64,000 bases of DNA. Source: Pseudoxanthomonas mexicana. Lineage in GTDB: Bacteria > Pseudomonadota > Gammaproteobacteria > Xanthomonadales > Xanthomonadaceae. Under the pieces are notes generated by a model that was given only the letters and a program-made list of their open reading frames with translations, was not told the origin of the DNA and ran no database searches. The position numbers were made by a program, and so were the translations under genes. Of the stretch, positions 13,101-22,405 are shown piece by piece. Position 1 is the first letter of the stretch. Each line of letters opens with the position of its first letter. The DNA is taken from contig NZ_LSIF01000074.1 of NCBI RefSeq assembly GCF_001556105.1, positions 13,065 to 77,064 on the forward strand. Direction: 5' to 3'.

Positions 13101-15454
13101 GCGATGTCGAGCCGCGCCGGACGCAACTACTGAAGGCACTGCGTTGGACGACCGTTGTCGGGCTGCTTACCCTGCTCGCGCTGGATCTTGCCTTCCCGCC
13201 ACCGCTGCCGAAGACCCGCGACACCAGCACGCTGGTGGTCGCGCGCGACGGCACGCCGCTGCGCGCCTTCGCCGACCGCGATGGCGTATGGCGCTATCCG
13301 GCTACGCCTGACACGGTGTCGCCGCTCTACCTGCAGGCGCTGCTGAACTATGAAGACCGCTGGTTCTGGAAACATCCAGGCGTCAATCCGTGGGCGTTGA
13401 TGCGCGCGGCCGGCCAGTTCGTCCGCCATGGGCGCGTGGTGTCCGGCGGCTCCACGTTGACCATGCAGGTCGCGCGCATGCTGGACCGCCACTCGCGCAC
13501 GCCATGGGGCAAGGCCAAGCAGATGCTGCGCGCGGTGCAGCTGGAAGCGCACCTGTCCAAGCGCGAGATCCTGACGCTCTACCTGGAGCGCGCCCCGTTC
13601 GGCGGCACGATCGAAGGCGTGGAGGCGGCCAGTTGGGCCTACCTCGGCAAGCCGGCCGCGCGGCTGTCGCACGCCGAGGCTGCGCTGCTCGCAGTGCTGC
13701 CGCAATCGCCCAGCCGGCTGCGTCCGGACCGTCATCCGGACGCCGCGCGCACCGCCCGCGACAAGGTGTTGCAACGCATGGCCGATCTCGGCGTCTGGTC
13801 GAAGGCCGACGTCGACGATGCCCGCATCGAACCCGTCGTCGCCCGCAGCCTGCAGGCGCCGCTGAGCGCCGCGCTGCTGGCCGAGCGCCTGCGTCGCCAG
13901 CAGCCGCGCGCATCGCGCATCATGTCAACAATCGATGCAGGTTTGCAGCGCACGCTGGAAGAGCGTGTGCACGGCTACTTCTCCACGCTGCCCGCGCGCA
14001 CGTCCGCCGCACTGCTGGTGGTCGACAACGCCACGATGGAAGCGCGCGCCTACGTCGGCTCGGTGGCGTTCGGGGATCGCGAGCGGTTGGGCCACGTCGA
14101 CATGGTGCAGGCATGGCGGTCGCCGGGCTCCACGCTGAAGCCGTTCCTGTACGGACTGGCGCTGGACGATGGACTGATCCATTCGGAGAGCCTGCTCATC
14201 GATGCACCACAGTCGTTCGGCGGCTACCGGCCAGGCAATTTCGATGCGGCCTTCAATGGCCCGGTCAGCGCGGCCGATGCGCTGCGCCTGTCGCTCAACG
14301 TGCCGGCCGTGGACCTGCTGGATCGCGTCGGCCCGGCTCGGTTCTCCGCACGATTGGCGAACAACAGCCTGGTGCTGCGCTATCCGCGCGGCGCACAGCC
14401 GAACCTGTCGCTGATCCTCGGTGGCACCGGTGCGCGGCTGGAAGACCTGGTGGGTGCGTATGCAGGCTTGAACCGCGGCGGACTGTCGGGCCGCGTGCGC
14501 TACACGGCGCAGGATCCGATATCGGACCGTCGCCTGCTGTCGCCGGGCGCCGCGTGGATCATCCGCGAGGTGCTGGAGGCGCATCCGCGCCCCGGCTATG
14601 GCAGTGGCGTGCTGGATACCGGCAACCGCCCCCGCGTGGCGTGGAAGACCGGCACCAGCTACGGCTTCCGCGATGCCTGGGCGCTCGGCAGCACGCGCCG
14701 CTACACGGTCGGCGTGTGGGTGGGTCGGCCGGATGGCACGCCGCTGCCTGGCCAATACGGCGCGGTCACCGCATTGCCGCTGATGTTCGAAGTGATCGAC
14801 AGCCTGCCGCGCGCGCAGGGCGATGCCGGTCCGATACCGCCGCCGGCCGACGTGGCCGGACACACGATCTGCTGGCCGTTGGGGACGCTGGCGGAAGGCG
14901 AGTCTCCTTCGTTGTGCCAGCGCAAGCGCGATGCCTGGACGCTGGGCGGCAACGTGCCACCGACCTTCGCCGAACGCGACGCACGGCTGTGGAGTGCCGG
15001 CCGCGAGCGTTTCGAGGTGGATGCGCGCACCGGCCTGCGCCTGTCGGGCGAGTGCTCGCGCCCACACGAGGCACGCGGCACCGAGATCGCCCGTTGGCCG
15101 GCACTGGCGTCACCGTGGCTGCCGGCACGCGAACGCACGGCGTCGCGCCTGCCGCCGCTGTCGCCGGACTGCCAGCCCGACGGCCGCGATGCGGCCGAGG
15201 AATTGCGCATCGATGGGCTCAATGAGCTTGCCACGCTGGCTCGCGCGCCCGGCAGTGAACACGGCGTGCGCCTGCAACTGCGCGCACTCGGCACCGACAC
15301 GCGCGTGCAGTGGCTGCTGGACGGTCGCTGGATCGCGGAGACGCGCGGCGCGCAGGCGTTCCAGCAGGACTTCGTGGAGACCGGCGACCACCAGCTCACC
15401 GCACTCGCCGACAGCGGCGCGTGGGCAAGAGTGCGGTTCAAGGTGTTGCGCTGA
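13097..15454 (+). CDS. pbpC: Penicillin-binding protein 1C
   Basis: A bifunctional peptidoglycan glycosyltransferase/transpeptidase-type protein of 785 residues anchored by one N-terminal helix (residues about 17-34). The glycosyltransferase domain has the catalytic Glu86 (NYEDRWFWKHPG) and GGSTLTMQ at 117-124. The transpeptidase domain has the nucleophile motif STLK (Ser345-Lys348), SLN, and KTG beginning at Lys517. A C-terminal beta-domain of the BiPBP_C kind follows. Coupling to the alpha-2-macroglobulin gene upstream matches the yfhM-pbpC pair of other proteobacteria. PBP1C is generally an accessory enzyme rather than an essential synthase. Confidence 0.95.
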   Translation: MSDVEPRRTQLLKALRWTTVVGLLTLLALDLAFPPPLPKTRDTSTLVVARDGTPLRAFADRDGVWRYPATPDTVSPLYLQALLNYEDRWFWKHPGVNPWALMRAAGQFVRHGRVVSGGSTLTMQVARMLDRHSRTPWGKAKQMLRAVQLEAHLSKREILTLYLERAPFGGTIEGVEAASWAYLGKPAARLSHAEAALLAVLPQSPSRLRPDRHPDAARTARDKVLQRMADLGVWSKADVDDARIEPVVARSLQAPLSAALLAERLRRQQPRASRIMSTIDAGLQRTLEERVHGYFSTLPARTSAALLVVDNATMEARAYVGSVAFGDRERLGHVDMVQAWRSPGSTLKPFLYGLALDDGLIHSESLLIDAPQSFGGYRPGNFDAAFNGPVSAADALRLSLNVPAVDLLDRVGPARFSARLANNSLVLRYPRGAQPNLSLILGGTGARLEDLVGAYAGLNRGGLSGRVRYTAQDPISDRRLLSPGAAWIIREVLEAHPRPGYGSGVLDTGNRPRVAWKTGTSYGFRDAWALGSTRRYTVGVWVGRPDGTPLPGQYGAVTALPLMFEVIDSLPRAQGDAGPIPPPADVAGHTICWPLGTLAEGESPSLCQRKRDAWTLGGNVPPTFAERDARLWSAGRERFEVDARTGLRLSGECSRPHEARGTEIARWPALASPWLPARERTASRLPPLSPDCQPDGRDAAEELRIDGLNELATLARAPGSEHGVRLQLRALGTDTRVQWLLDGRWIAETRGAQAFQQDFVETGDHQLTALADSGAWARVRFKVLR

Positions 15455-15457
15455 CGA

Positions 15458-16204
15458 TCAGCGGTAGTGGGCGAGGAATTCGCCCAGCGACGTGGCGTCG
15501 GGTACCAGCAGGCTCATCAGGGCACCGGCCAGCAGCAGGGACAGCGTCGCGGCGACGAACGGCTTGACCGTGTGCCGCAGTGTGGTCGAAAGCCAGTCGG
15601 CGTCGACGGGCGGACGTTTCAGGCGCTGGTAGAGACCGGCCGACAGGGCCGCATCCAGTGCGAGTTCCGCCAACAGCGCGGGCGCGATCCAGATCACCCA
15701 GAACACCGCGAGCAGCGCGCCTCCCAGCAGCACCATCACCAGGACGACGGGCAAGGACTCGTCGGCATCGAGGGAGTCGTCCAGCGACGGCAATTCGATC
15801 GACGGCGGCGTCGGATCGAGTGAGGCGAACGATGCGGGCGTCGCCGGGGCATCGAAGGAAGCGCTGGCGCCACCGCCGCCGGAATCACCGCCCGTTCCCT
15901 GCCAATCGCTCCTTCCGGAGGCGGGTGTCGATGACGCATCGCCGCCATCGGGCACGCCCAGATCCCATTCGCGATGGCGCCGCCAGATCCAGACCAGGCC
16001 GAGGAATGCGCCATAGGCGATCAGTACGCAGACCGGATACCGCAGCCACAGCGCCTCCATGCCGGCTGCCGACAACACCACCGAGGCGAGGAACCCGGTG
16101 GCGGCGGTCAGCAGCACGAGCAGGCTCATCTGCAGCCGCGGCACGCTGACCCGTGTCGCGGCCAGCGCCCTCAATGCGTCATGCGATCCGTCGCGACGCG
16201 GCAT
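15458..16204 (-). CDS. Membrane protein of unknown function with a low-complexity loop
   Basis: A 248-residue protein. Two hydrophobic helices near residues 25-70 are followed by a loop of roughly 80 residues rich in Ser, Gly, Ala and Pro (GGDSGGGGASASFDAPATPAS), then two more hydrophobic stretches (LPVVLVMVLLGGALLAVFWVIW and KPFVAATLSLLLAGALMSLLV). I recognise no family. It begins 3 bases after the peroxiredoxin stop on the same strand, implying cotranscription, and ends only 3 bases from the convergent pbpC stop. Confidence 0.65.
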   Translation of the reverse strand: MPRRDGSHDALRALAATRVSVPRLQMSLLVLLTAATGFLASVVLSAAGMEALWLRYPVCVLIAYGAFLGLVWIWRRHREWDLGVPDGGDASSTPASGRSDWQGTGGDSGGGGASASFDAPATPASFASLDPTPPSIELPSLDDSLDADESLPVVLVMVLLGGALLAVFWVIWIAPALLAELALDAALSAGLYQRLKRPPVDADWLSTTLRHTVKPFVAATLSLLLAGALMSLLVPDATSLGEFLAHYR

Positions 16205-16207
16205 GCG

Positions 16208-16687
16208 TCAGCCGAGCTGTTCCAGCATGTGTTCCGCACCGGACACCTTGTACTCGCCCGGCGCTTCGACGAACACGTGCTTCACCACGCCGTCCTCCGC
16301 GTACAGCGCGAAACGCTTGGCGCGCACGCCCATGCCGTAGGCACTGGCGTCCATCTCCAGGCCGAGCGCCTTGGCCAGGTCGGCGTTGCCGTCGGCCAGC
16401 ATCTGCAGGCCGTCCGGCACCTGCTGGGTCTGGCCCCAGGCCTGCATGACGAAGGGATCGTTGACCGAGACGCAGAAGACCTCGATGCCGCGGCTGCGGA
16501 AGTCGTCGAAATGCTGCACGTAGCTGGGCAGGTGCTTCTCCGAGCAGGTCGGGGTGAATGCGCCGGGCACGGCGAACAGCACCGCCTTGCGGCCGTCGAA
16601 CAGGGCGGCGGTATCCACCGTCTCGACGCCCTCGCGGATGCGCTTGAGGTTCACTTCAGGGATGCGCTCGCCAATCTGGATACTCAT
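16208..16687 (-). CDS. Peroxiredoxin, Prx5/AhpE-like
   Basis: A thiol peroxidase of 159 residues that reduces hydroperoxides. The peroxidatic motif is PGAFTPTC with Cys48, and the downstream sequence (VSVNDPFVMQAWG) matches Prx5-type proteins; reductant is usually glutathione/glutaredoxin in this group. The start at 16687 (MSIQIGERIPEV) matches the family's normal length. The much longer in-frame extension upstream runs antisense through the dnaJ-like gene and is rejected. It is divergent from the CbpA-like gene, with about 150 bases for two promoters. Confidence 0.93.
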   Translation of the reverse strand: MSIQIGERIPEVNLKRIREGVETVDTAALFDGRKAVLFAVPGAFTPTCSEKHLPSYVQHFDDFRSRGIEVFCVSVNDPFVMQAWGQTQQVPDGLQMLADGNADLAKALGLEMDASAYGMGVRAKRFALYAEDGVVKHVFVEAPGEYKVSGAEHMLEQLG

Positions 16688-16840
16688 GGAACTGCCTTGT
16701 GTGGGGAATTCGGTCCAGTGTAACGCGCCGTCGTCACGCCACCGTGACCTTCCGGGTCGACGCCGCCCGCAGCGCCGGCGATTAGAATGGACGTACCGCG
16801 CGCGCCAGGACGCAGCGCCCCGAATGACGGCGGAGATCGT

Positions 16841-17725
16841 ATGCAGTTCAAGGATTACTACGCGGTGCTGGGTGTGGAACCCACCGCCGGCGATGCGGAG
16901 ATCAAGACGGCGTACCGCCGGCTGGCCCGCAAGTACCACCCGGATGTCAGCAAGGAAGCGGGCGCCGAAGAGCAGTTCAAGGCCGTCAACGAAGCCCACG
17001 AGGCATTGCGCGACCCGCAGAAGCGCGCGGCCTACGACCAGTTGCGTGCACGTGGCTACCGGCCGGGTGAAGAGTTCAGGCCGCCACCGGATTTCGGTCG
17101 GGGCGGGCCCGGAGCGCAGGACTTCGACTACGAGGAGATCTTCGGTGGTACGGGCGGTAGCGGCGGCGGCTTCAGTGATTTCTTCGAAGGCTTGTTCGGC
17201 CGTCGCGCGCGCGCCGAGCAGGGCGCGCCGCGAGGGCCGCAGCCGTCGCGCGATTCCCGCGCCAGACTCGCCGTGCCGCTGCAGGCGGTGCATGACGGTG
17301 GCAGCGTGCGCGTCAACGTCAACGGGCGCCAGCTTGATGTCCGCGTGCCGGTCGGCGTGAAACCGGGGCAGGTCATCCGGCTTGCGGGGCAGGGCACGCA
17401 GGGCGGCAACCTGTTGCTGGAAGTCGAATACGCGCCGCATCCGCAGTTCGAGGTGGACGGCCGCAACATCATCCACGTGCTGGCATTGACGCCGTGGCAG
17501 GCCGCGCTGGGTGCCACCCTCAGCGTGCCGACACTGGGCGGTGCGGTGGACCTGAAGATACCGGCGGATTCTGATTCCGGCCGCAAGTTGCGGCTGCGTG
17601 GGCGTGGCCTGCCGGGAACGCCCGCCGGTGACCAGATCGTCGAACTGGAAATCACGGCACCCCGTGCGGAAACCGACGCGCAGCGCGAGGCCTACGCGGC
17701 CCTCGGCAAGGCCTTCGACGACTGA
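16841..17725 (+). CDS. cbpA: DnaJ-class co-chaperone, CbpA-like
   Basis: A 294-residue J-domain protein without the DnaJ zinc finger. The J domain spans residues 1-70 with HPD at 33-35, followed by a Gly/Phe-rich linker (GGTGGSGGGFSDFFEGLFG) and the two C-terminal beta-barrel client-binding domains (VPVGVKPGQVIRLAGQG; LRGRGLPG). This layout is that of CbpA, which assists DnaK and, in E. coli, also binds curved DNA. The ATG at 16841 follows a GGAG site. Whether DNA binding is conserved is not visible. Confidence 0.9.
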   Translation: MQFKDYYAVLGVEPTAGDAEIKTAYRRLARKYHPDVSKEAGAEEQFKAVNEAHEALRDPQKRAAYDQLRARGYRPGEEFRPPPDFGRGGPGAQDFDYEEIFGGTGGSGGGFSDFFEGLFGRRARAEQGAPRGPQPSRDSRARLAVPLQAVHDGGSVRVNVNGRQLDVRVPVGVKPGQVIRLAGQGTQGGNLLLEVEYAPHPQFEVDGRNIIHVLALTPWQAALGATLSVPTLGGAVDLKIPADSDSGRKLRLRGRGLPGTPAGDQIVELEITAPRAETDAQREAYAALGKAFDD

Positions 17726-17805
17726 GCCGCAGCGTGGCGCAGGATGATGTGGCGATAATTTCGCCACCCATCTTGACAAGGCTGTGCCACAAGGCCGTCC
17801 GAGGG

Positions 17806-17851
17806 TTATCCACAGTTTCGTGCAGGTTCCATCCACACGCGCTGTGGAAAA
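17806..17851. promoter_or_regulatory. Cluster of DnaA-box-like sequences
   Basis: A perfect consensus DnaA box TTATCCACA lies at 17806-17814. A two-mismatch relative (CCATCCACA, about 17829-17837) and a one-mismatch relative on the other strand (TGTGGAAAA, 17843-17851) follow within 46 bases. They sit in the 219-base convergent gap between the co-chaperone and the M3 peptidase, away from any promoter. Binding is inferred from sequence only. Confidence 0.45.
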
Positions 17852-17887
17852 CCCGCGCGGCGTGCGCGAAAGACGGATCCCTGAAAG

Positions 17888-17915
17888 CACTACGCCACCC
17901 GAAGGTGGCGTAGTG
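17888..17915. terminator. Perfect 12-bp hairpin between convergent genes
   Basis: CACTACGCCACC and GGTGGCGTAGTG form a perfect stem with a CGAA loop. It lies between the convergent stops of the co-chaperone (17725) and the peptidase (17945) and probably terminates or protects both transcripts. There is no T run on either side. Confidence 0.6.
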
Positions 17916-17944
17916 GACTCCTTGCGACGGAAACGCTGCGTTGA

Positions 17945-20134
17945 TCAGCGTGCCGACTTGGCGGCAGGCGCCGCGCTCTCCGGCGCGGTCAGGCCACGCT
18001 TCTCCAGCAACGGCTCGATCTTGGGATCGTGGCCGGCGAAATCGCGGAACAGCTTCATCGCGTCCTGGCTGCCGCCCTGCGACAGCAGCGTCTTGCGGAA
18101 GTGGTCGCCGTTCTCCCGCTTCAACCCACCATTCTGCTTGAACCACTCCACGCTGTTGGCGTCCAGCACTTCCGACCAGATGTAGGCGTAGTAGCCGGCC
18201 GAATAGCCACCCATGATGTGGCTGAAGTAGGGCGTCTTGTAGCGCGGCGGCACGGGCGCGTAGTTGATGCCGTCGGCGGCCAGTGCGGCGGCTTCGAACT
18301 TCATCACGCCGGCGGCGGCCGGCACCTGGTCGGCGGTGATCTGGTGCCAGCGCTGGTCCAGCATGGCGGCGCCCAGGTACTCGGTGGTCTTGAAGCCTTC
18401 GTTGAACTTGGAGGCGGCGAGCACCTTGTCCAGCAGCGCCTGCGGCAGCGGTTCGCCGGTCTTGTGGTGCTTGGCGTAGTTGGCCAGGATCGACGGCCAG
18501 TCGGCCCACATCTCGTTGACCTGCGACGGATACTCCACGAAGTCGCGCGGCACGCTGGTGCCGCTGAAGTAGGGATACTTCACGTCGGAGAACATGCCGT
18601 GCAGTGCATGGCCGAACTCATGGAACGTGGTGGTCACTTCGTCCCAGGTCATCAGCGTCGGCTCGCCGGCCGGCGGCTTGGGCACGTTGAGGTGGTTGGC
18701 GACGACGGGCTTGTCGCCGCTCAGGCCCGACTGCGACACGTAGGAGTTCATCCAGGCGCCGCCGCGCTTGGAGTCGCGCGCGTACGGATCGAAGATGAAG
18801 ATCGCCAGCTGCGATCCGTCGGCGTTGAACACGTCGTAGGTCCAGGTGTCGGCGTGGTACTTCGGCAGGTCGGTGCGCTCCTTGAACGTCAGGCCGTACA
18901 GCTGGGTGGCGGCGAAGAACACGCCATTCTCCAGCACGTTCTTCATTTCGAAGTACGGCTTGAGCTGCGATTCGTCGAAGTTGTACTTCGCTGCGCGCAC
19001 CTTCTCGGTGTAGAACGCCCAGTCCCACGGCTCCAGCGCGAAGGTCGGCTGGCCCTTGGCCTTCTGCTCCTGGTCGATCATCGCCTGCAGGTCGGCGGCC
19101 TCGCGCTTGGCGTTGGCCACGGCGGCCGGCGCCAGCTTGCCGAGCATCGCGTTGACGGCTTCGGGCGTGCGCGCGGTCTGGTCTTCCAGGCCGTAGGCGG
19201 CATGGTTGGGATAGCCCAGCAGCTTCGCGCGGTCGGCACGCAGCTTCATGATGCGCGAGACCAGCGCGGTGGTGTCGAACTCGCCGCCGCGGCTGCCGCG
19301 CACGACCGATGCCTGGTGCAGGCGCTGGCGCAGCGCGCGATCGGTCAGCTGCGATTCGGGCGGCTGGCCGGTGGTGTTGAGCAGGGTCAGCACGTACTTG
19401 CCTTCGTGGCCTCGCTTCTTGGCGGCTTCGGCGGCGGTGGCGATCTGGCCGGGGGTGAAGCCGTCGAGCTGCTTCACGTCATCGACCACGATGGCCGAGG
19501 CGTTGACTTCCTTCAGCACGAAGTCGCTGAACTGGGTGCCCAGCGAGGCGAGTTCGGCATTCATTGTCTTCAGCGTGGCCTTGTCGGCATCGTTGAGGTT
19601 CGCGCCGGCGCGGACGAAGCTGGTGTGGTAGCGCTCGATCAGGCGCACGCCCTGCGCGTCCAGGCCCAGCGTGGTGCGCTTGTCGAACAGCGCCTTGATG
19701 CGGGCGAACAGCTTGGGATTGAGGTTGATGGTATCGCCGTACGCGGCGAACTTGGCGGAGTAGTCGGCGCGCAGCTTGTTGCGCGCGTCATTGGTGTCGG
19801 TGCCGACCAGGTTGAAGAACACGGTGGTCGCGCGGTCCAGCAGCTGGCCGGACTTTTCCATCGCGATGATGGTGTTGTCGAAGGTCGGCGCGGCGGCATT
19901 GTTCGCGATCGCGTCGATCTCCTTCAGATGTTCGGCCATGCCGGCATCGAAGGCGGGCGCGAAATCGCTGTCCTTGATCTTGTCGAACTGCGGGTAGTGC
20001 AGCGGCAGCGGGCTTTCGGCGAAGAAGGGGTTGGCGGCCTGGGCCGTCTGGGTGGCCGGCGTGGCGGCCTGGCTGTAGGCGGGCATGGCGAGTCCGAGGG
20101 TCGCGGCAAGCGCGATGGCGAGGCGGGTGGTCAT
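17945..20134 (-). CDS. dcp: Secreted M3-family metallopeptidase (peptidyl-dipeptidase Dcp-like)
   Basis: A 729-residue zinc oligopeptidase. The motif HEFGH with His505 supplies two zinc ligands and the general base. A signal peptide (MTTRLAIALAATLGLAMPAYSQA) predicts a periplasmic location, unlike cytosolic oligopeptidase A. Overall length slightly exceeds E. coli Dcp because of the leader. The family removes dipeptides or trims short peptides and would recycle peptides in the periplasm. It is divergent from the amidohydrolase gene. Confidence 0.92.
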   Translation of the reverse strand: MTTRLAIALAATLGLAMPAYSQAATPATQTAQAANPFFAESPLPLHYPQFDKIKDSDFAPAFDAGMAEHLKEIDAIANNAAAPTFDNTIIAMEKSGQLLDRATTVFFNLVGTDTNDARNKLRADYSAKFAAYGDTINLNPKLFARIKALFDKRTTLGLDAQGVRLIERYHTSFVRAGANLNDADKATLKTMNAELASLGTQFSDFVLKEVNASAIVVDDVKQLDGFTPGQIATAAEAAKKRGHEGKYVLTLLNTTGQPPESQLTDRALRQRLHQASVVRGSRGGEFDTTALVSRIMKLRADRAKLLGYPNHAAYGLEDQTARTPEAVNAMLGKLAPAAVANAKREAADLQAMIDQEQKAKGQPTFALEPWDWAFYTEKVRAAKYNFDESQLKPYFEMKNVLENGVFFAATQLYGLTFKERTDLPKYHADTWTYDVFNADGSQLAIFIFDPYARDSKRGGAWMNSYVSQSGLSGDKPVVANHLNVPKPPAGEPTLMTWDEVTTTFHEFGHALHGMFSDVKYPYFSGTSVPRDFVEYPSQVNEMWADWPSILANYAKHHKTGEPLPQALLDKVLAASKFNEGFKTTEYLGAAMLDQRWHQITADQVPAAAGVMKFEAAALAADGINYAPVPPRYKTPYFSHIMGGYSAGYYAYIWSEVLDANSVEWFKQNGGLKRENGDHFRKTLLSQGGSQDAMKLFRDFAGHDPKIEPLLEKRGLTAPESAAPAAKSAR

Positions 20135-20278
20135 GAAGCGCTACGTCCTTACAAAGGTGGATTCCCAAGGGTACCCCAGGGGGGGAGGCCGGACCCATGA
20201 CGAAAGGCATGGGCGGGGGGCAGGGAGGCGCCCCCAAGCTGCGACAGAATGGCGCTTTCGCCCTTGCCGGAGAGACCC

Positions 20279-22312
20279 GTGAAGCCTGTCCTTGCGTTCT
20301 GCTGCTCGCTGCTGCTCGTCCCGTCGGCACTGGCCGCCGAGACCCTGAAGTACGTCGCGCTGGTGGACGGCGGCAAGCAGGCCGGTGAGCAGACCGTCAC
20401 CGTCGGCGACGACGGCACCACGCGCGTCGACTTCATCTTCAAGGACAACGGACGCGGGCCGGAACTGAAGGAGGAATTCCGGCTGCGGGCGGACGGCACC
20501 TACGAGCGCTACCAGGTCAAGGGCGCATCGACGTTCGGCGCACCGGTGGATGAGAGCTTCGTCCGCGAGGGCGATACCGGCCGCTGGAAGAGCACCTCCG
20601 ACAGCGGCACGCACGCGTTCACTGGTACCGCCCTCTACACCCCGCTCGGCGGCACGCCGGCAGCGACCTCGGTGGCTCTGGCGGCACTGGCCAGGCAGTG
20701 CGACGGCAAACTGCCGCTGGTGCCCAGCGGCACGCTGACGCAGCGCACCGTCGCGTCGATGAACATCACCAGTGGCAAGAAGCTGCAGACCGTCGATCTG
20801 CTGGCACTGACCGGTATCGGCTTCACGCCCAGCTTCGTCTGGGTGACGCGCGGCGCGGAGCCACGCCTGTTCGCCTACATCTATCCGGGCTTCCTGCAGC
20901 TGATCGAGGATGGCTGGCAGGGCAGCGCTAACGCGCTCGAAGCGCGCCAGAAGACCGCCGAGCGCGAGGCGCTGGTCGCGCTGCAGCAGCGCCTGGCGCA
21001 TCCGCTGCCGGGCACCACGCTGATCCGCAATGCGCGCGTGTTCGACAGCGAGAAGGCGTTGCTGGGCGCGGCCTCGGATGTCGCGGTGCGAGATGGCAGG
21101 ATCCTTTCCATCTCGCCGGTCGGCCAGTCGAGGGTCGCCGCCGACCATGTGGTCGATGCGGGCAACCGCGTGCTGCTGCCGGGGCTGTACGACATGCACG
21201 TGCATGCCGGCGCCTGGGAGGGCGGACTGCACCTGGCCGCCGGCGTCACCAGCGCGCGCGACATGGGCAACGACAACGCCACGCTGCAGCAGCTGATGGC
21301 GGAAGAGAAGGACGGCACGCTGATGCATCCGCGGGTGATTCCCGCCGGCTACATCGAAGGCCAGAGCCCGCATTCCTCGCAGGGCGGCTTCGTGGTGAAG
21401 GACCTGGCCGGCGCGAAGCAGGCGATCGACTGGTACGCCGAGCATGGCTATCCGCAGATCAAGATCTACAACTCCTTTCCCAAGGAGATCCTGCGCGACA
21501 CCACCGCGTACGCCCACCAGCGCGGCATCCGCGTCAGCGGCCACGTGCCGGCATTCCTGCGCGCGCAGGACGTGGTGGAGCAGGGCTACGACGAGATCCA
21601 GCACATCAACCAGGTGATGCTGAACTTCTTCGTCACCCCGGAGACCGACACGCGCACGCTGGCCCGCTTCTACCTGGTGGCGGACAGGACCGACGCGCTG
21701 GATTTCGATAGCAAGCCGGTGCAGGACTTCATCGCGCTGCTGGCGGAGAAGCAGGTCGTCATCGACCCCACGCTGGCCACGTTCGAATTCCTCCACCAGC
21801 GTGAAGGCCAACTGTCCCCGATCGTCGCCGATGTCGCGGACCACCTGCCGCCGGATGTGCAGCGCGGTCGCCGCGCAGCGGAGATGGACATTCCCGACGA
21901 TGCCACCGGGGCGCGCTACAAGCGCAGCTTCGACAAGCTGGTCGAGTTCACTGGCCGCATGTACCGCGCCGGCGTGCCGCTGGTGGCGGGCACCGACGAA
22001 CTGCCGGGCTTCACCCTGCAGCGTGAGCTTGAACTTTATGTACAGGCGGGACTGACGCCGGCGCAGGCCCTGCAGGTGGCGACCTGGAACGGTGCGAAGT
22101 ACAGCCGCACGCTGGACGACGCCGGTTCCATCGTGCCCGGCAAGCGCGCGGACCTGGTGCTGGTCGACGGCGATCCGACCACCGACATCGCCGACATCCG
22201 CAAGCTGGCGCTGGTCATCAAGGGCGGCCGCGCGTACTACCCGGCCGAGATCCACGAAGCGCTGGGGATCGCGCCGTTCACGCCGGCCATCAAGATGCAG
22301 CCGGCACGGTGA
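20279..22312 (+). CDS. Secreted amidohydrolase-family protein
   Basis: A 677-residue metal-dependent hydrolase. The likely start is GTG at 20279, preceded by GGAGAG, giving the signal peptide MKPVLAFCCSLLLVPSALAAE; the ATG at 20249 would add ten residues before the signal. The first ~240 residues are a separate beta-rich region; the amidohydrolase barrel follows with His307 and His309 in DMHVHAG and the catalytic-type Asp573 in AGTDELPG. The end reads VPGKRADLVLVDGDP, a standard family closure. The substrate is unknown; exported members often act on cyclic imides or dipeptides. Confidence 0.85.
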   Translation: MKPVLAFCCSLLLVPSALAAETLKYVALVDGGKQAGEQTVTVGDDGTTRVDFIFKDNGRGPELKEEFRLRADGTYERYQVKGASTFGAPVDESFVREGDTGRWKSTSDSGTHAFTGTALYTPLGGTPAATSVALAALARQCDGKLPLVPSGTLTQRTVASMNITSGKKLQTVDLLALTGIGFTPSFVWVTRGAEPRLFAYIYPGFLQLIEDGWQGSANALEARQKTAEREALVALQQRLAHPLPGTTLIRNARVFDSEKALLGAASDVAVRDGRILSISPVGQSRVAADHVVDAGNRVLLPGLYDMHVHAGAWEGGLHLAAGVTSARDMGNDNATLQQLMAEEKDGTLMHPRVIPAGYIEGQSPHSSQGGFVVKDLAGAKQAIDWYAEHGYPQIKIYNSFPKEILRDTTAYAHQRGIRVSGHVPAFLRAQDVVEQGYDEIQHINQVMLNFFVTPETDTRTLARFYLVADRTDALDFDSKPVQDFIALLAEKQVVIDPTLATFEFLHQREGQLSPIVADVADHLPPDVQRGRRAAEMDIPDDATGARYKRSFDKLVEFTGRMYRAGVPLVAGTDELPGFTLQRELELYVQAGLTPAQALQVATWNGAKYSRTLDDAGSIVPGKRADLVLVDGDPTTDIADIRKLALVIKGGRAYYPAEIHEALGIAPFTPAIKMQPAR

Positions 22313-22322
22313 GTTGAATGAG

Positions 22323-22394
22323 GTTGTGGGAGCGACGTCAGTCGCGAATGACGCGCGGCGGACGTCTGATCGCGACTGACGTCGCTCCCACAAC
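22323..22394. repeat. REP-like long inverted repeat
   Basis: Two perfect 25-base arms, at 22323-22347 (beginning GTTGTGGGAGCGACGTC) and 22370-22394, are separated by 22 bases. It lies between the stops of the convergent amidohydrolase and membrane-protein genes. The GTGGGAGCGAC core is of the type repeated in Xanthomonadaceae and Pseudomonas intergenic REP elements (from general knowledge). It could also act as a bidirectional terminator. Confidence 0.75.
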
Positions 22395-22405
22395 GGCAGA
22401 GGGAC

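Noticed and set aside
16688-17890. Long N-terminal extension of the peroxiredoxin frame on the minus strand
   Set aside because: It runs antisense through the CbpA-like gene, is Arg/His-rich and has no homology pattern; family length supports the start at 16687.
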